A stretch of DNA of 64,000 nt from an uncultured Odoribacter sp. (GCA_910588375.1 CAJUQA010000005.1:62001-126000), one strand, 5' to 3'. Numbered from the stretch's first letter, positions 23,116 through 32,457 are shown. The notes: a model not told the origin generated them from the sequence alone. Numbers and translations: made by a program.

Positions 23116-24135
23116 ATGTTAGACAAAATCAAGCAGTTGATTGCAGAAATCACCGGTTTTTCCGCTTGCAATCTGGAAGAAGTGGAACAATTCCGGATTA
23201 AACATCTAAGTAAAAAGGGAACTATTGCACTGTTGTTTGAGGATTTTAAAAATGTTCCCGGCGATCAAAAAAAGGATATAGGTAAAGCTTTAAACGAATT
23301 AAAGACTGCCGCCCAGACAAAGATAAATGAGTTAAAAGAACAACTGTGTGAAACGGACAACGGAACTTCCGGCGTCGATTTGACACTGCCGGGCGACTCG
23401 TTGAAAACGGGAACCCGTCATCCGTTATCTATCGTGAGAAATGAAATCTTGTCCATTTTCGACAAATTAGGGTTCACCATTTCCGAAGGTCCTGAAATAG
23501 AAGACGACTGGCATGTATTCTCCGCACTCAATTTCCCGGAGGAACACCCCGCCCGCGATATGCAGGATACATTCTTCATCGAGAAGCAACCGGATATCCT
23601 TCTCCGCACTCACACATCGTCCGTGCAGGTACGCGACATGGAAACCCATCCGCTACCGATTCGCCTGGTGACACCGGGACGCGTTTTCCGCAACGAGGCA
23701 ATTTCCGCCCGCGCGCATTGCATGTTCCACCAGATTGAGGCGTTGTATATAGATGAAAACGTATCGTTTGCCGATTTGAAACAGACACTGACTTATTTCG
23801 CCAAAGAATTGTTCGGTCCCGATACGCAGATACGTCTGCGGCCGTCCTACTTTCCTTTTACGGAACCATCGGCCGAAATGGATGTTTCCTGTTCCCTTTG
23901 CCACGGTAAAGGATGCAATGTATGCAAAGGCAGCGGTTGGCTTGAAATACTCGGATGCGGGATGGTCGATCCCAATGTGTTGGAATTAAACGGTATTGAC
24001 AAGGAAAAATATACGGGATTTGCGCTTGGAATGGGCATCGAACGTATCACAATGTTGAAATACGGCATCAAGGATTTGCGGCTTTTCTTTGAAAATGATT
24101 TGCGTTTTCTTGAACAATTTTCAGCCGTAGTTTAA
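23116..24135 (+). CDS. pheS: Phenylalanyl-tRNA synthetase alpha subunit
   Basis: 339 residues, the typical length. The N-terminal coiled-coil (~1-90) binds tRNA-Phe. The class II catalytic core has motif 2 (RVFRNEAISARAHCMFHQIE) and motif 3 near the end (GFALGMGIERITMLKYGI). Between them lies the cysteine-rich CSLCHGKGCNVCKGSGW insertion common in bacterial PheS. With PheT (not in the window) it forms an (alpha-beta)2 enzyme that charges tRNA-Phe. It has its own promoter (23082) and terminator (24158), so it is a single-gene unit separate from pheT, which is common in this phylum. Confidence 0.97.
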   Translation: MLDKIKQLIAEITGFSACNLEEVEQFRIKHLSKKGTIALLFEDFKNVPGDQKKDIGKALNELKTAAQTKINELKEQLCETDNGTSGVDLTLPGDSLKTGTRHPLSIVRNEILSIFDKLGFTISEGPEIEDDWHVFSALNFPEEHPARDMQDTFFIEKQPDILLRTHTSSVQVRDMETHPLPIRLVTPGRVFRNEAISARAHCMFHQIEALYIDENVSFADLKQTLTYFAKELFGPDTQIRLRPSYFPFTEPSAEMDVSCSLCHGKGCNVCKGSGWLEILGCGMVDPNVLELNGIDKEKYTGFALGMGIERITMLKYGIKDLRLFFENDLRFLEQFSAVV

Positions 24136-24157
24136 ATAGATACTCACGCTTTATTAA

Positions 24158-24200
24158 AACAGAGAAAACAGGATAAATCGCCGGTTTTCTCTGTTTTTAT
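24158..24200 (+). terminator. pheS terminator
   Basis: AACAGAGAAAAC (24158-24169) pairs perfectly with GTTTTCTCTGTT (24184-24195) and is followed by TTTATT. It lies 22 bases after the pheS stop. Confidence 0.85.
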
Positions 24201-24202
24201 TT

Positions 24203-24210
24203 TATATTTG
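24203..24210 (+). promoter_or_regulatory. Promoter -7 box TATATTTG for the envelope cluster
   Basis: A perfect TAnnTTTG box directly after the pheS terminator and 27 bases before the CYTH-protein ATG. It would drive the run 24238-27649. Confidence 0.55.
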
Positions 24211-24237
24211 AAACGGATTCTCCAATATTTAAAAATA

Positions 24238-24720
24238 ATGATGCAGGAAATCGAACGAAAATTCTTAGTGAAAGGAGACGGTTTTAAACGGCTGGCATCT
24301 GCTATCTTGCCGATATGCCAAGGATACTTGTCTTCCGTGCCGGAAAGAAGTGTCCGGGTACGCTTGCGGGGGGAAAAGGCTTATCTGACCGTAAAAGGCA
24401 TGTCAAGCCGGGAAGGATTGTCCCGTTTTGAATGGGAGAAAGAGATTTTCCCCCATGAAGCAGAAGAATTGATAAAACTTTGTGAACCGGGAGTGATTGA
24501 AAAATCCCGTTATCTTGTTCCTGCCGGAAAACATACCTACGAAGTAGACGAATTTCACGGAGAAAATGAAGGATTGGTCGTGGCGGAAATAGAACTTTCC
24601 ACTCCGGAAGAAGATTTTATAAAACCGGAGTGGCTGGGTAAAGAAGTGACAGGAGATTTACGCTATTATAATTCGTCTCTGACTAAAAATCCATATAAAA
24701 ACTGGCGGGGTGATGAATAG
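24238..24720 (+). CDS. CYTH domain protein
   Basis: 160 residues (tandem ATGs at 24238 and 24241; a TTG farther upstream overlaps the promoter). Begins with the CYTH signature EIERKFLV, then alternating charged strands with Arg/Lys/Glu on the inner face (RSVRVRLRGEKAYLTVKG, FEWEKEI, YEVDEFHGENEGLVVAEIEL). CYTH tunnels bind triphosphates with metal ions; relatives hydrolyse inorganic triphosphate or thiamine triphosphate, or make cyclic AMP. Short bacterial versions such as this are usually inorganic triphosphatases, but the substrate here is not determined. Its 3' end overlaps the next gene by 11 bases. Confidence 0.88.
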   Translation: MMQEIERKFLVKGDGFKRLASAILPICQGYLSSVPERSVRVRLRGEKAYLTVKGMSSREGLSRFEWEKEIFPHEAEELIKLCEPGVIEKSRYLVPAGKHTYEVDEFHGENEGLVVAEIELSTPEEDFIKPEWLGKEVTGDLRYYNSSLTKNPYKNWRGDE

Positions 24721-25612
24721 CAGGAAAATTATTTTAGTATGCGGATGTCTGTTTGGGCTCCTCTTTGCCGGACAGGGGCATCCCGTCTCAAAAGAAGACA
24801 GCCTCATCCTGAGCCGTTTCTCCGCATATGCAGCACAGGAAAAGCTGGGAGAACTACCCATAGACCGACGCATCGAACAGATTGGAAAATTCTTTTTAGG
24901 GAAACCTTATAAATCGGGAACCTTAAATAAAACCCAGGAAGAAATGCCGGTCATCAATTTACGTGAGCTGGATTGCGTGACTTTTGTTGAAAACGTATTG
25001 GCATTGGCTCTGTTAGAAAATTATACATCTGTCTCGATACGTGATTTCGTAAATAATATTGTGAAATTAAGATACCGGGAAGGAAAAATAACCGACTACT
25101 CGTCCCGTCTCCATTACTCCACCGATTGGTTGTATGAAATGGAACGTCTCCACTACTTGCATGACGTCACAAAAAACCTGGGAGGTACACACTATTCGCC
25201 CAACGTCAGCTTCATATCGAAACATCCGAAAAAATATCCGCCCTTAGTGACCGACCCGCATTTGGTGATTAAAATGCGGAATATCGAAACGTCGATAAAC
25301 AAACGGACGTATTATTACCTGCCTAAAACAAAAATCAAAACCGCAGCCCATAAAATCCATACCGGAGACATTGTGCTGATAACGACAAACATTCAAGGCC
25401 TGGATACATCACACTTGGGAATAGCGGTAAAAAAAGGGAGAAAAACCCATCTGATGCACGCTTCGAGCACGGCCGGGAAAGTTGTCATCACCACTGACCC
25501 GTTAGACGTCTATATGGCTGATATCGCCTCCCAGACAGGTATCATCATTGCCCGCCCCAACCTTGTATTGAGCGAAGACTGGCTCGAAATGCCCGGTTGG
25601 CACGAAAATTGA
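24710..25612 (+). CDS. DUF1460 family periplasmic cell-wall amidase-like protein
   Basis: 300 residues. A hydrophobic leader ~6-22 (IILVCGCLFGLLFAGQG) is a signal sequence. The mature part is the DUF1460 fold, an NlpC/P60-related papain-like domain: LRELDCVTFVENVLALAL gives the Cys nucleophile (Cys~86), and TSHLGIAVKKGRKTHLMHAS gives the His (HLGI or LMHAS). Characterised Bacteroides members act on N-acetylmuramyl-peptides (anhydro-muropeptide amidase). It overlaps the CYTH gene and precedes two lipoproteins linked to wall synthesis, which fits a role in peptidoglycan turnover. ATG 24710 or 24713. Confidence 0.82.
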   Translation: MMNSRKIILVCGCLFGLLFAGQGHPVSKEDSLILSRFSAYAAQEKLGELPIDRRIEQIGKFFLGKPYKSGTLNKTQEEMPVINLRELDCVTFVENVLALALLENYTSVSIRDFVNNIVKLRYREGKITDYSSRLHYSTDWLYEMERLHYLHDVTKNLGGTHYSPNVSFISKHPKKYPPLVTDPHLVIKMRNIETSINKRTYYYLPKTKIKTAAHKIHTGDIVLITTNIQGLDTSHLGIAVKKGRKTHLMHASSTAGKVVITTDPLDVYMADIASQTGIIIARPNLVLSEDWLEMPGWHEN

Positions 25613-25643
25613 TTGGGATATAATAAATTTAAAATAACTTTTT

Positions 25644-26243
25644 ATGAAACGAATTGCCATTACACTGTTCTGTTTAATATCCGCGTTACTCATTTCCGGT
25701 TGTGCAGACCGTAAAGTTACCCGTGTAGACACCGCACAGGTAACCGATTTGAGCGGACGCTGGAACGATACCGACTCCCGTCTGGTATCCAATGAAATGA
25801 TAACCGACTTGCTTACCGCCAAATGGATTCCTATTTATGAAGTTCAACATCCCGGGAAAAGACCGGTCGTAATTGTAGGTACGGTGTTAAACAAAAGCCA
25901 CGAACATATTGATGCGGAAACGTTCATAAAAGATTTGGAACGTGCCATTGTCAATAACGGAAGCGTGCGGTTGATACAGGCCGGAGAGAAACGGGAAGAA
26001 TTAAGGAATGAGCGAGAGCAGCAGAACCAAGGCTATGTATTGCCCGAAACCGCCAAGAAATGGGGGCGCGAGTTAGGTGCCGATTTCATGTTACAAGGAA
26101 CGATAAACAGTATTGTCGATTCTTACAAAAAGAACAAAGCAGTATTCTACCAGATAGATATGGAAATGACGGACTTGGAAAGCGGTGAAATCGTTTGGAT
26201 GGGCAGCAAGAAAATCAAAAAGACCATTGCCGGCCGTTTTTAA
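25644..26243 (+). CDS. LpoB-like lipoprotein, penicillin-binding protein activator
   Basis: 199 residues. Lipoprotein signal MKRIAITLFCLISALLISGC with Cys20 as the lipidated residue, then a TolB-N/LpoB-like domain (KRPVVIVGTVLNKSHEHID, LERAIVNNGSVRLIQ, GADFMLQGTINSIVD). In Escherichia coli, LpoB reaches from the outer membrane to activate PBP1b; Bacteroidota homologues are annotated likewise but little studied. The neighbours are an amidase-like protein and a COG3014-type lipoprotein, the usual company of lpoB in this phylum. Confidence 0.88.
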   Translation: MKRIAITLFCLISALLISGCADRKVTRVDTAQVTDLSGRWNDTDSRLVSNEMITDLLTAKWIPIYEVQHPGKRPVVIVGTVLNKSHEHIDAETFIKDLERAIVNNGSVRLIQAGEKREELRNEREQQNQGYVLPETAKKWGRELGADFMLQGTINSIVDSYKKNKAVFYQIDMEMTDLESGEIVWMGSKKIKKTIAGRF

Positions 26244-26266
26244 TCTAATCCTCAATCTTGGTTGGA

Positions 26267-27649
26267 ATGAATCGGAAGCTCCTGTATTTGTTGGGACTTC
26301 TTGTCCTGTTTTCCGGTTGTGCCACATGGCATAACCGGACGGCAGCATTCCAGACCGCCGTCTCCAAAGGAGAATTTGAACAGGCGGACAAATTGCTCCA
26401 CAAAGACAAACAAATGGCGCGGAGCAAGAATAGGATTCTTCTCTATTTAAACCAAGGATATGTGGATTTTATGCTCAATCGCTACAAAGAGAGCAATGCC
26501 GCTTTTGAACAAGCGGAAATGCTGATGGATGAAATGAGACGACATCCGGCGGCACAAGCGGCCAGTTTGTTGAGCAATCCGCAGATACTGCCTTACAAAC
26601 CGGAAGATTTCGAGATAATCACGGTGAATTTCTATAAAGCCATGAATTACCTTCAAATGGGTGAAATGGAAGAGGCGTTGGTAGAAGTAAGGAAGATTAA
26701 TATAAAACTGAATCAACTGAACGACAAATATCCCGACCATAAAAACCGCTATCAGCGCGATGCCTTTGCCCATTTGCTCATGGGACTGATTTATGATGCT
26801 TCGGGAAATTACAACGATGCTTTCATCGCCTATCGCAATGCTTACGAAACATACGAATCCGACTATTTAAAAAACTTCGGGATGGGGGCTCCCTCCCAAT
26901 TAAAATTCGATTTGTTACGAACAGCTTACCGCTGCGGTTTTACTTCCGAACTGAAACAATACGAAACGGATTTCGGGCTTACTTATCAACCGCAACCTGT
27001 CCCGGAAAATGGCGAATTGGTTTTGTTTTGGCTGAACGGTTTAGGTCCTGTTAAATCGGAATGGAGCTTGGAATTTGTAAAGCAGAAAGGAGAAGGAGGA
27101 GCGATTGTTTTTCACAATGCCGAATACGGACTGACATTCCCTTTCTTTTGGACTTCCGGCTATTCGGAAAAAGAGAAAAACGCATTGGCTGATTTAAAAG
27201 TCGTAAGGGTTGCTTTCCCGAAATATGTTGAACGTCCCTCTCCATATACGCAGGGCACAGTTCAATACGACAATGCGAACTATCCGTTTGAACTGGCGGA
27301 AGATATTAATCAAATCGCTTTTAAAACGCTTCACGACCGGATGATGCGGGAAATGGCAACCTCTTTGTTACGTTTGGCTGCCAAACAGGGTGTGGAATAC
27401 GCCGCCTCCAAACAAAATGAATGGCTGGGATTTGCCGTGGGACTTGTAAATGCTTTTACGGAAAAAGCGGATACCCGCAACTGGCAAACTTTGCCCAACA
27501 CGATTTCCTATATCCGCATTCCGCTGAAATCATCGGAAAACAAGCTGATGCTTCATTTCACATCACCCCAAGGACAAACATCTACCGAAGAAATAAATGT
27601 CGGCGGCAAGAAAAAAACGACTCAATTCCGGGTGTTCTCCACATTATAA
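26267..27649 (+). CDS. COG3014-like lipoprotein with TPR repeats
   Basis: 460 residues from ATG 26267 (an in-frame TTG at 26258 is less likely). Lipoprotein signal with lipobox LFSGC (Cys~18), then tetratricopeptide-like helices ~20-200 (FEQADKLLHKDKQMA, LLYLNQGYVDFMLNRYKES, FYKAMNYLQMGEMEEALVE) and a beta-rich second half. It often follows an LpoB-like gene, as here, suggesting a shared outer-membrane complex that supports wall synthesis. That partnership is inferred from synteny. Its last 6 bases overlap the end of rsgA on the other strand. Confidence 0.85.
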   Translation: MNRKLLYLLGLLVLFSGCATWHNRTAAFQTAVSKGEFEQADKLLHKDKQMARSKNRILLYLNQGYVDFMLNRYKESNAAFEQAEMLMDEMRRHPAAQAASLLSNPQILPYKPEDFEIITVNFYKAMNYLQMGEMEEALVEVRKINIKLNQLNDKYPDHKNRYQRDAFAHLLMGLIYDASGNYNDAFIAYRNAYETYESDYLKNFGMGAPSQLKFDLLRTAYRCGFTSELKQYETDFGLTYQPQPVPENGELVLFWLNGLGPVKSEWSLEFVKQKGEGGAIVFHNAEYGLTFPFFWTSGYSEKEKNALADLKVVRVAFPKYVERPSPYTQGTVQYDNANYPFELAEDINQIAFKTLHDRMMREMATSLLRLAAKQGVEYAASKQNEWLGFAVGLVNAFTEKADTRNWQTLPNTISYIRIPLKSSENKLMLHFTSPQGQTSTEEINVGGKKKTTQFRVFSTL

Positions 27650-28567
27650 CCTGTACTTCTCTCCGTTTTCCTCCATCATGCTCAGGTAGCTCCAGTAGCG
27701 GCTTTCACTGATGTCTCCGTTTTGCACAGCCTCAATCACGGCACATCCCGGTTCGTGGGTATGGGTGCAATTGTAAAAGCGGCAATGCTCCGAAGCCTTG
27801 AAAAGTTCGGGAAAAAAGTGCGAAATCTCCTCTTTGGCCATATCAATGATGCCGAAACTCCTCAAGCCCGGTGTGTCGATGATATAACTGTCCTCTCCCA
27901 AAGAAAACATCTCTGCAAAAGTGGTGGTATGTTTTCCCGTATCGTGACAATCCGATATGGCACTGACTTTTAAATGGAGAGAAGGCTCGATGCGGTTAAT
28001 CAACGTAGATTTCCCGACTCCCGACATACCCGACAATACCGTTGTTTTGTTGGCCAACAAATCTTTAAAAGGGATGAGACTTTCGGCATCCTCGGCCGAT
28101 ACGGCATAACACGGATAACCGATAGCGGTATAAATTTCCATTAATTTCCGCATAGTGGCCCTATCTTCGTCATTGTACAAATCCGTTTTATTGAAGATAA
28201 TGACGGCAGGGATATTGTATGCCTCGGCAGTAATCAGAAAACGATCAATAAAAACGGTGGGCGTCTGCGGATGATTAACCGTCGCGATAAGTATGGCCCG
28301 GTCAATATTCGCCGCAATAATATGCGCCTCTTTGGAAAGATTGGTAGATTTACGGATGATATAATTCCGTCGCTCATGGATGCGGGTAATCACATACTCC
28401 CCGCGTTCATATTCCATATCCACCCTATCTCCCACGGCCACGGGATTTGTCGTACGGCTTCCTTTTAAGCGAAGTTTCCCGCGCATCCGGCACTCCACTT
28501 GCTCCCCGTTTGCTTTCCGGACAATATACCAGCTTCCCGTTGATTTAATGACAACCCCTGTTTCCAT
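27644..28567 (-). CDS. rsgA: Ribosome small-subunit-dependent GTPase A
   Basis: 307 residues from METGVV at 28567; in-frame codons farther upstream do not look coding. OB-fold ~1-75, then a circularly permuted GTPase domain in which G4 (NKTD, ~128) precedes G1 (SGMSGVGKST, ~170) and G3 (DTPGLRSF). The C-terminal zinc finger is Cys-x5-Cys-x-His-x5-Cys (HCRFYNCTHTHEPGC). RsgA is a GTPase that checks and releases late 30S assembly intermediates, the same process as RbfA encoded 7 kb away. It is convergent with the lipoprotein gene. Confidence 0.97.
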   Translation of the reverse strand: METGVVIKSTGSWYIVRKANGEQVECRMRGKLRLKGSRTTNPVAVGDRVDMEYERGEYVITRIHERRNYIIRKSTNLSKEAHIIAANIDRAILIATVNHPQTPTVFIDRFLITAEAYNIPAVIIFNKTDLYNDEDRATMRKLMEIYTAIGYPCYAVSAEDAESLIPFKDLLANKTTVLSGMSGVGKSTLINRIEPSLHLKVSAISDCHDTGKHTTTFAEMFSLGEDSYIIDTPGLRSFGIIDMAKEEISHFFPELFKASEHCRFYNCTHTHEPGCAVIEAVQNGDISESRYWSYLSMMEENGEKYRL

Positions 28568-28978
28568 ATCATTGTTTTCCCTGACAAACATTCCACAAAA
28601 TTTAGAAAATATGAAAATCCCATCACATAGCAAATGCCATAATTTCTTAATCCAAACATATCCCCCTCTTATAGAGGCTATCGTTACACCTCTGTTTCAA
28701 CTCCGAATGACTTCCGTTCCGGAACGGACCAGAAGAGGAAAAGATTCGTCCAAGCAGAGGAAACGGGTTAAAGAGAACTTTAAGAACGTATAACGAAATC
28801 ATCGCAAATCCATAGATATAAATATTTGTAAAGATACACTTTTGTTGTAAAATACCTCCTAAAATCAACCCTACTTTGCTGAAAAATTCACTTCTGTACA
28901 AGATAATGAAAAAAGCAGAGCTGAGCAAACAAACCTGTTATGAGTATCTATAATGAAAACCTGAATCTTATAAGAAAC
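28568..28978. other. Intergenic stretch with a 16-nt perfect palindrome
   Basis: There is no credible gene in about 410 bases. A 93-codon minus-strand frame at 28647-28928 lacks family features and crosses repeats. Two symmetrical elements are visible: CCTCT/AGAGG at 28665-28677 and the perfect palindrome TCCGTTCC-GGAACGGA at 28713-28728. The second lies ~150 bases upstream of rsgA and could be a regulator site. Otherwise nothing is seen. Confidence 0.4.
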
Positions 28979-29012
28979 AAAAAACGGAATACCGGTTAAA
29001 ACCAATATCCCG
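28979..29012 (-). terminator. Terminator of tRNA-Arg
   Basis: On the minus strand a 13-bp stem with three G-U pairs (29000-29012 with 28985-28997, tiny loop) is followed by a six-T run (28984-28979). It starts 7 bases after the tRNA 3' end. Confidence 0.75.
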
Positions 29013-29018
29013 CTTCTG

Positions 29019-29090
29019 TAGCCGAGCCGGGAATCGAACCCGAATTTAAAGTTTAGGAAACTTCCGTTCTATCCATTGAACTACTCAGCC
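29019..29090 (-). tRNA. tRNA-Arg (anticodon CCT)
   Basis: Cloverleaf on the minus strand: acceptor GGCTGAG/CTCGGCT (two G-U pairs) with discriminator A, D-arm GTTC..GAAC, anticodon stem GAAGT/ACTTT with loop TTCCTAA, T-arm TCGGG TTCGATT CCCGG. CCA is not encoded. It stands alone, between its terminator and the dtd promoter region. Confidence 0.95.
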
Positions 29091-29167
29091 AATAATGTGT
29101 GCAAAAGTATAGCAAAATCCATTTAGTTCCAAACGATTATCCGGAAAAGAATGAAAGCGAAACAAAC

Positions 29168-29198
29168 TTGCCTTTCCATGGAAGTTGCACTATCTTTG
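29168..29198 (+). promoter_or_regulatory. dtd promoter
   Basis: A perfect -7 box TATCTTTG at 29191-29198, with TTG at 29168-29170 separated from it by 20 bases (CTTG rather than TTTG). It is 15 bases before the dtd ATG. Confidence 0.65.
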
Positions 29199-29213
29199 CG
29201 TAAAATAAAAAGT

Positions 29214-29666
29214 ATGAAAACAGTTATTCAGCGCGTACAAAGTGCCAGTGTGAGTATCGAAGGCAAAATGCACGCAAGCATCGGACAAGGTTTATTGATT
29301 TTAGTGGGTATACAGGCGGACGACACGGACGAAGACATTGAATGGCTTATCGGAAAGATTGGAAATCTCCGCATTTTCGATGATGAAAACGGAGTGATGA
29401 ATCTCTCGGTCAAAGAAATCAAGGGGGAAATTTTAGCAGTCAGCCAATTCACATTAATGGCGCGTACCAAAAAAGGCAACCGTCCGTCGTACATAGACGC
29501 TGCACGCCCGGAAATCTCTGTCCCTCTGTATGAAAAATTTGTTAAAGCCATGAGCGAAGAAATGCAAAAAGAAATCAAAACGGGTGTGTTCGGTGCAAAT
29601 ATGCAAGTCGCATTAATCAATGACGGGCCGGTAACTATCTTAATGGACTCCAAAAACCGGATTTAA
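29214..29666 (+). CDS. dtd: D-aminoacyl-tRNA deacylase
   Basis: 150 residues from MKTVIQRV; the 21 in-frame codons upstream contain the promoter. Complete DTD fold with both active-site motifs: SQFTLMA (SQxT) near ~77-83 and the cross-subunit Gly-Pro motif in NDGPVTILMDS near the end. The homodimer removes D-amino acids (and Gly) wrongly attached to tRNA. It is followed 18 bases later by mazG, another house-cleaning enzyme, probably co-transcribed. Confidence 0.96.
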   Translation: MKTVIQRVQSASVSIEGKMHASIGQGLLILVGIQADDTDEDIEWLIGKIGNLRIFDDENGVMNLSVKEIKGEILAVSQFTLMARTKKGNRPSYIDAARPEISVPLYEKFVKAMSEEMQKEIKTGVFGANMQVALINDGPVTILMDSKNRI

Positions 29667-29684
29667 AACACAAAAGAATTTGTC

Positions 29685-30017
29685 ATGGAAATCAAAGAAT
29701 TGCAAGAAAAAGTCGATGCATGGATTAAAAGTTACGGAGTAAGATATTTCAATGAACTGACCAACATGGCCATTCTTACGGAGGAAGTCGGAGAACTAGC
29801 TCGGGTCATGGCCCGCAAATACGGAGAACAGTCTTTCAAAGAAGGCGAAAAAGACAATCTGGAGGATGAAATGGCTGACGTCTTGTGGGTGCTGACTTGC
29901 TTGGCCAATCAAACCGGAGTGGATCTAACCCAAGCGATGGAAAAAAATTTCGCCAAGAAGACTCTGCGAGATGAAAAAAGGCACAAAAACAATCCCAAAA
30001 TACAGGAAGCTCAATAA
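29685..30017 (+). CDS. MazG-type nucleotide pyrophosphohydrolase
   Basis: 110 residues, single MazG domain: helices with EEVGELARVMARKYGEQSF and the metal-binding ExxD pair in DNLEDEMADVLW. Such proteins hydrolyse nucleoside triphosphates to monophosphates and pyrophosphate, removing aberrant nucleotides. It is shorter than E. coli MazG (two domains) and matches the one-domain form used in many Bacteroidota. It probably forms an operon with dtd. Confidence 0.9.
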   Translation: MEIKELQEKVDAWIKSYGVRYFNELTNMAILTEEVGELARVMARKYGEQSFKEGEKDNLEDEMADVLWVLTCLANQTGVDLTQAMEKNFAKKTLRDEKRHKNNPKIQEAQ

Positions 30018-30069
30018 TTCTTACTACATTTGAAAGTTTAAATAAAAATTCTATTTCCAGCACTACCGT

Positions 30070-32457
30070 ATGTGGACGAAAATCGCGGGGCTTATTCTTC
30101 GTAACAGAATTGCATGTATGTGGGCAGTTCTGGCCGGAACTCTTCTCATGGGGTTCCAGGTGCGGCATTTGCAGATGTCGTACGAAAATGCCAATCTGTT
30201 ACCCCCGACCGACAGTGCTTATGTAGATTATATTCAGTTTCAGCGAACGTTTGGCCAAGAGGGGAATGTTATGGTCTTCGCCGTTCGGGATTCCCATTTC
30301 TATGAATTGGAGAAAGTAAATGATTGGATTGCCATGGGCAACCGGATTAAATCCCTCAAAGGCGTAAATGCCTTGGTCTCCATCACCCATACTTTCAACC
30401 TCCACAAAAACAATGACCTCAAAAAATTTGAGATAAAACCTATTTTCCCGGCCAAAATCAACACAAAAGAAGAACTGGACAGCCTGGCTTACATTGCGGA
30501 ACATTTACCTTTTTACGAAGGAACTCTCATTAACAAGAAAAACCGCACGTATGGGATGATGGTCACGGTTTCCGCCGAAGTCATGAATTCTCCCGCCCGG
30601 GTTGGACTCGTCAAGGAAATACAGAAAATAACAAAAGAGTATACCGACAAATACCAGGTGCAAATGCACTACTCGGGATTGCCTTATATCCGTGTTGTCA
30701 ATGCGGAAAATATCAAAAGGGAGATGTATATGTTCATCGCTCTGTCACTTTTGATTACCGCCATCATCCTTTATTTATTTTTCCGTTCTTTCCGGATTGT
30801 GGGATTCTGCGTAGCCATCATCGGCATCAGTGTGGTATGGGCTATGGGATTCATGGCGATACTGGGTATCAAAATCACGCTCCTGACAGCTATGTTGCCT
30901 CCGTTGCTTATTGTCATCGGTATTCCGAACTGCGTGTTTATGGTCAATAAGTATCACGCGGAATATGTACTCCACGGCAATAAAATCAAAGCTTTGCAAC
31001 GGATGGTGCAGAAAATCGGCAATGCCACACTTTTATCCAATCTGACCACGGCAGCCGGATTTGCAACTTTTATCATTACTTCCAGCCAGATACTGAAAGA
31101 ATTCGGATTGATAGCTTTTATCAGTATTACCACTGTTTTCATCATCTGTCTGATACTGATTCCGTCCGTATTCAGCTATTTGCCGGTACCCGACAGCAAA
31201 CAAACGCGGCATTTGCACAATGCTTTCATTAATAACATCATCGACAGTATTATCCGTCTTGTCATAAACCGCCGGAATATTATTTACACGTTCACAATTT
31301 CCGCCGTAATACTGAGCCTCATCGGTATTACTCAGATGAAAACCACCGGTTATATGGTGGACGATCTGAAAGAAAGCGATCCGATCCGACAAGATTTGGC
31401 TTTCTTTGAATACAATTTTGACGGACTGATGCCGCTTGAAATCACGCTTGATTTCCACAAACCCAATCAAGTTTTCAAATTGTCGAATCTGGAAAAATTA
31501 GACCGCCTAAGCAATAAAATTCAGCAAGATCCAGAGATTTCGCGCCCGCTGTCCATTATCGAAGCGGTTAAATTCGCAGACCAAGCATATTACAATGGCA
31601 AAGCAGAATATTACAGACTCCCTACCAATGTAAACAAAAATTTCATTCTGAAATATGCTTTAGGTAGCAGCAACGGCGGCATGAATGATATGGCTAAATC
31701 GTTTATCGATTCAACCGGCCAGAAAGTAAGACTTACATTCCGGATTAAAGATATCGGTACAAAAAAAATGGAGGCGAAAGAGGATTCCCTCTATCGCACC
31801 ATTACAAAAATCTTCCCACCGGAAAAGGCTACAGCAAAAGTCACCGGCTCCAGTATTATTTTTTTCAAAGGCAACCAGTATCTGATTAAGAATCTATTCA
31901 GTTCGCTGGCACTTGCCATTCTGTTGATTGCAGGCTTCATGGCGTGGATGTTCAAGAGCAAAAGAATGGTACTGATAGCTTTAGTTCCAAACGTCATCCC
32001 CCAATTGATTACTGCCGCCATTATGGGATATGCAGGTATCCCGATTAAAGCTTCCACTATTCTGGTTTTCAGTGTGGCTTTCGGTATTTCCGTAGATAAT
32101 ACCATCCATTATTTAGCCAAATACCGTCAGGAATTACAAGCGACCAATTGGAGTATCCGCTCCTCCGTCATTTTGGCTTTGAAAGAAACGGGACAGAGTA
32201 TGATTTATACTTCCATTATTCTGTTCTTCGGTTTCAGTATTTTCTGTCTTTCCAGTTTCGGCGGGACGTTTGCTTTGGGATTACTTACGTCGATTACCCT
32301 GTTTGCTGCGATGTTGGCGAATCTTATCATTTTACCTTCTCTTCTGCTTACTTTGGAAAAAAGCATTACGAACAAAACATTCCGTGAACCTCTTCTTCAA
32401 ATTTATAATGAAGAAGAAGACATTGATGCAGAGAAACTTCACATCGAAAAATTCTAA
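30070..32457 (+). CDS. MMPL/RND-superfamily exporter
   Basis: 795 residues with two halves, each a membrane helix, a large periplasmic loop and a bundle of helices: TM ~10-28, loop ~30-215, TMs ~220-375 (MYMFIALSLLITAIILYLF), TM ~405-420, loop ~425-610, TMs ~615-765. LVFSVAFGISVDNTIHYLAK carries the Asp/His of the proton-relay helix. It belongs to the MMPL/Patched-like RND group that moves lipids or hopanoids rather than the multidrug AcrB type (~1040 residues). No membrane-fusion or outer-membrane partner is adjacent. The substrate is unknown. Confidence 0.85.
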   Translation: MWTKIAGLILRNRIACMWAVLAGTLLMGFQVRHLQMSYENANLLPPTDSAYVDYIQFQRTFGQEGNVMVFAVRDSHFYELEKVNDWIAMGNRIKSLKGVNALVSITHTFNLHKNNDLKKFEIKPIFPAKINTKEELDSLAYIAEHLPFYEGTLINKKNRTYGMMVTVSAEVMNSPARVGLVKEIQKITKEYTDKYQVQMHYSGLPYIRVVNAENIKREMYMFIALSLLITAIILYLFFRSFRIVGFCVAIIGISVVWAMGFMAILGIKITLLTAMLPPLLIVIGIPNCVFMVNKYHAEYVLHGNKIKALQRMVQKIGNATLLSNLTTAAGFATFIITSSQILKEFGLIAFISITTVFIICLILIPSVFSYLPVPDSKQTRHLHNAFINNIIDSIIRLVINRRNIIYTFTISAVILSLIGITQMKTTGYMVDDLKESDPIRQDLAFFEYNFDGLMPLEITLDFHKPNQVFKLSNLEKLDRLSNKIQQDPEISRPLSIIEAVKFADQAYYNGKAEYYRLPTNVNKNFILKYALGSSNGGMNDMAKSFIDSTGQKVRLTFRIKDIGTKKMEAKEDSLYRTITKIFPPEKATAKVTGSSIIFFKGNQYLIKNLFSSLALAILLIAGFMAWMFKSKRMVLIALVPNVIPQLITAAIMGYAGIPIKASTILVFSVAFGISVDNTIHYLAKYRQELQATNWSIRSSVILALKETGQSMIYTSIILFFGFSIFCLSSFGGTFALGLLTSITLFAAMLANLIILPSLLLTLEKSITNKTFREPLLQIYNEEEDIDAEKLHIEKF

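Noticed and set aside
23890..23945. Cysteine-rich insertion in PheS as a novel zinc module
   Set aside because: The C-x2-C-x4-C-x2-C segment is common in bacterial PheS and is not special to this gene.
28647..28928. 93-codon minus-strand frame upstream of rsgA
   Set aside because: No family resemblance, crosses palindromes, no ribosome site. Treated as non-coding.
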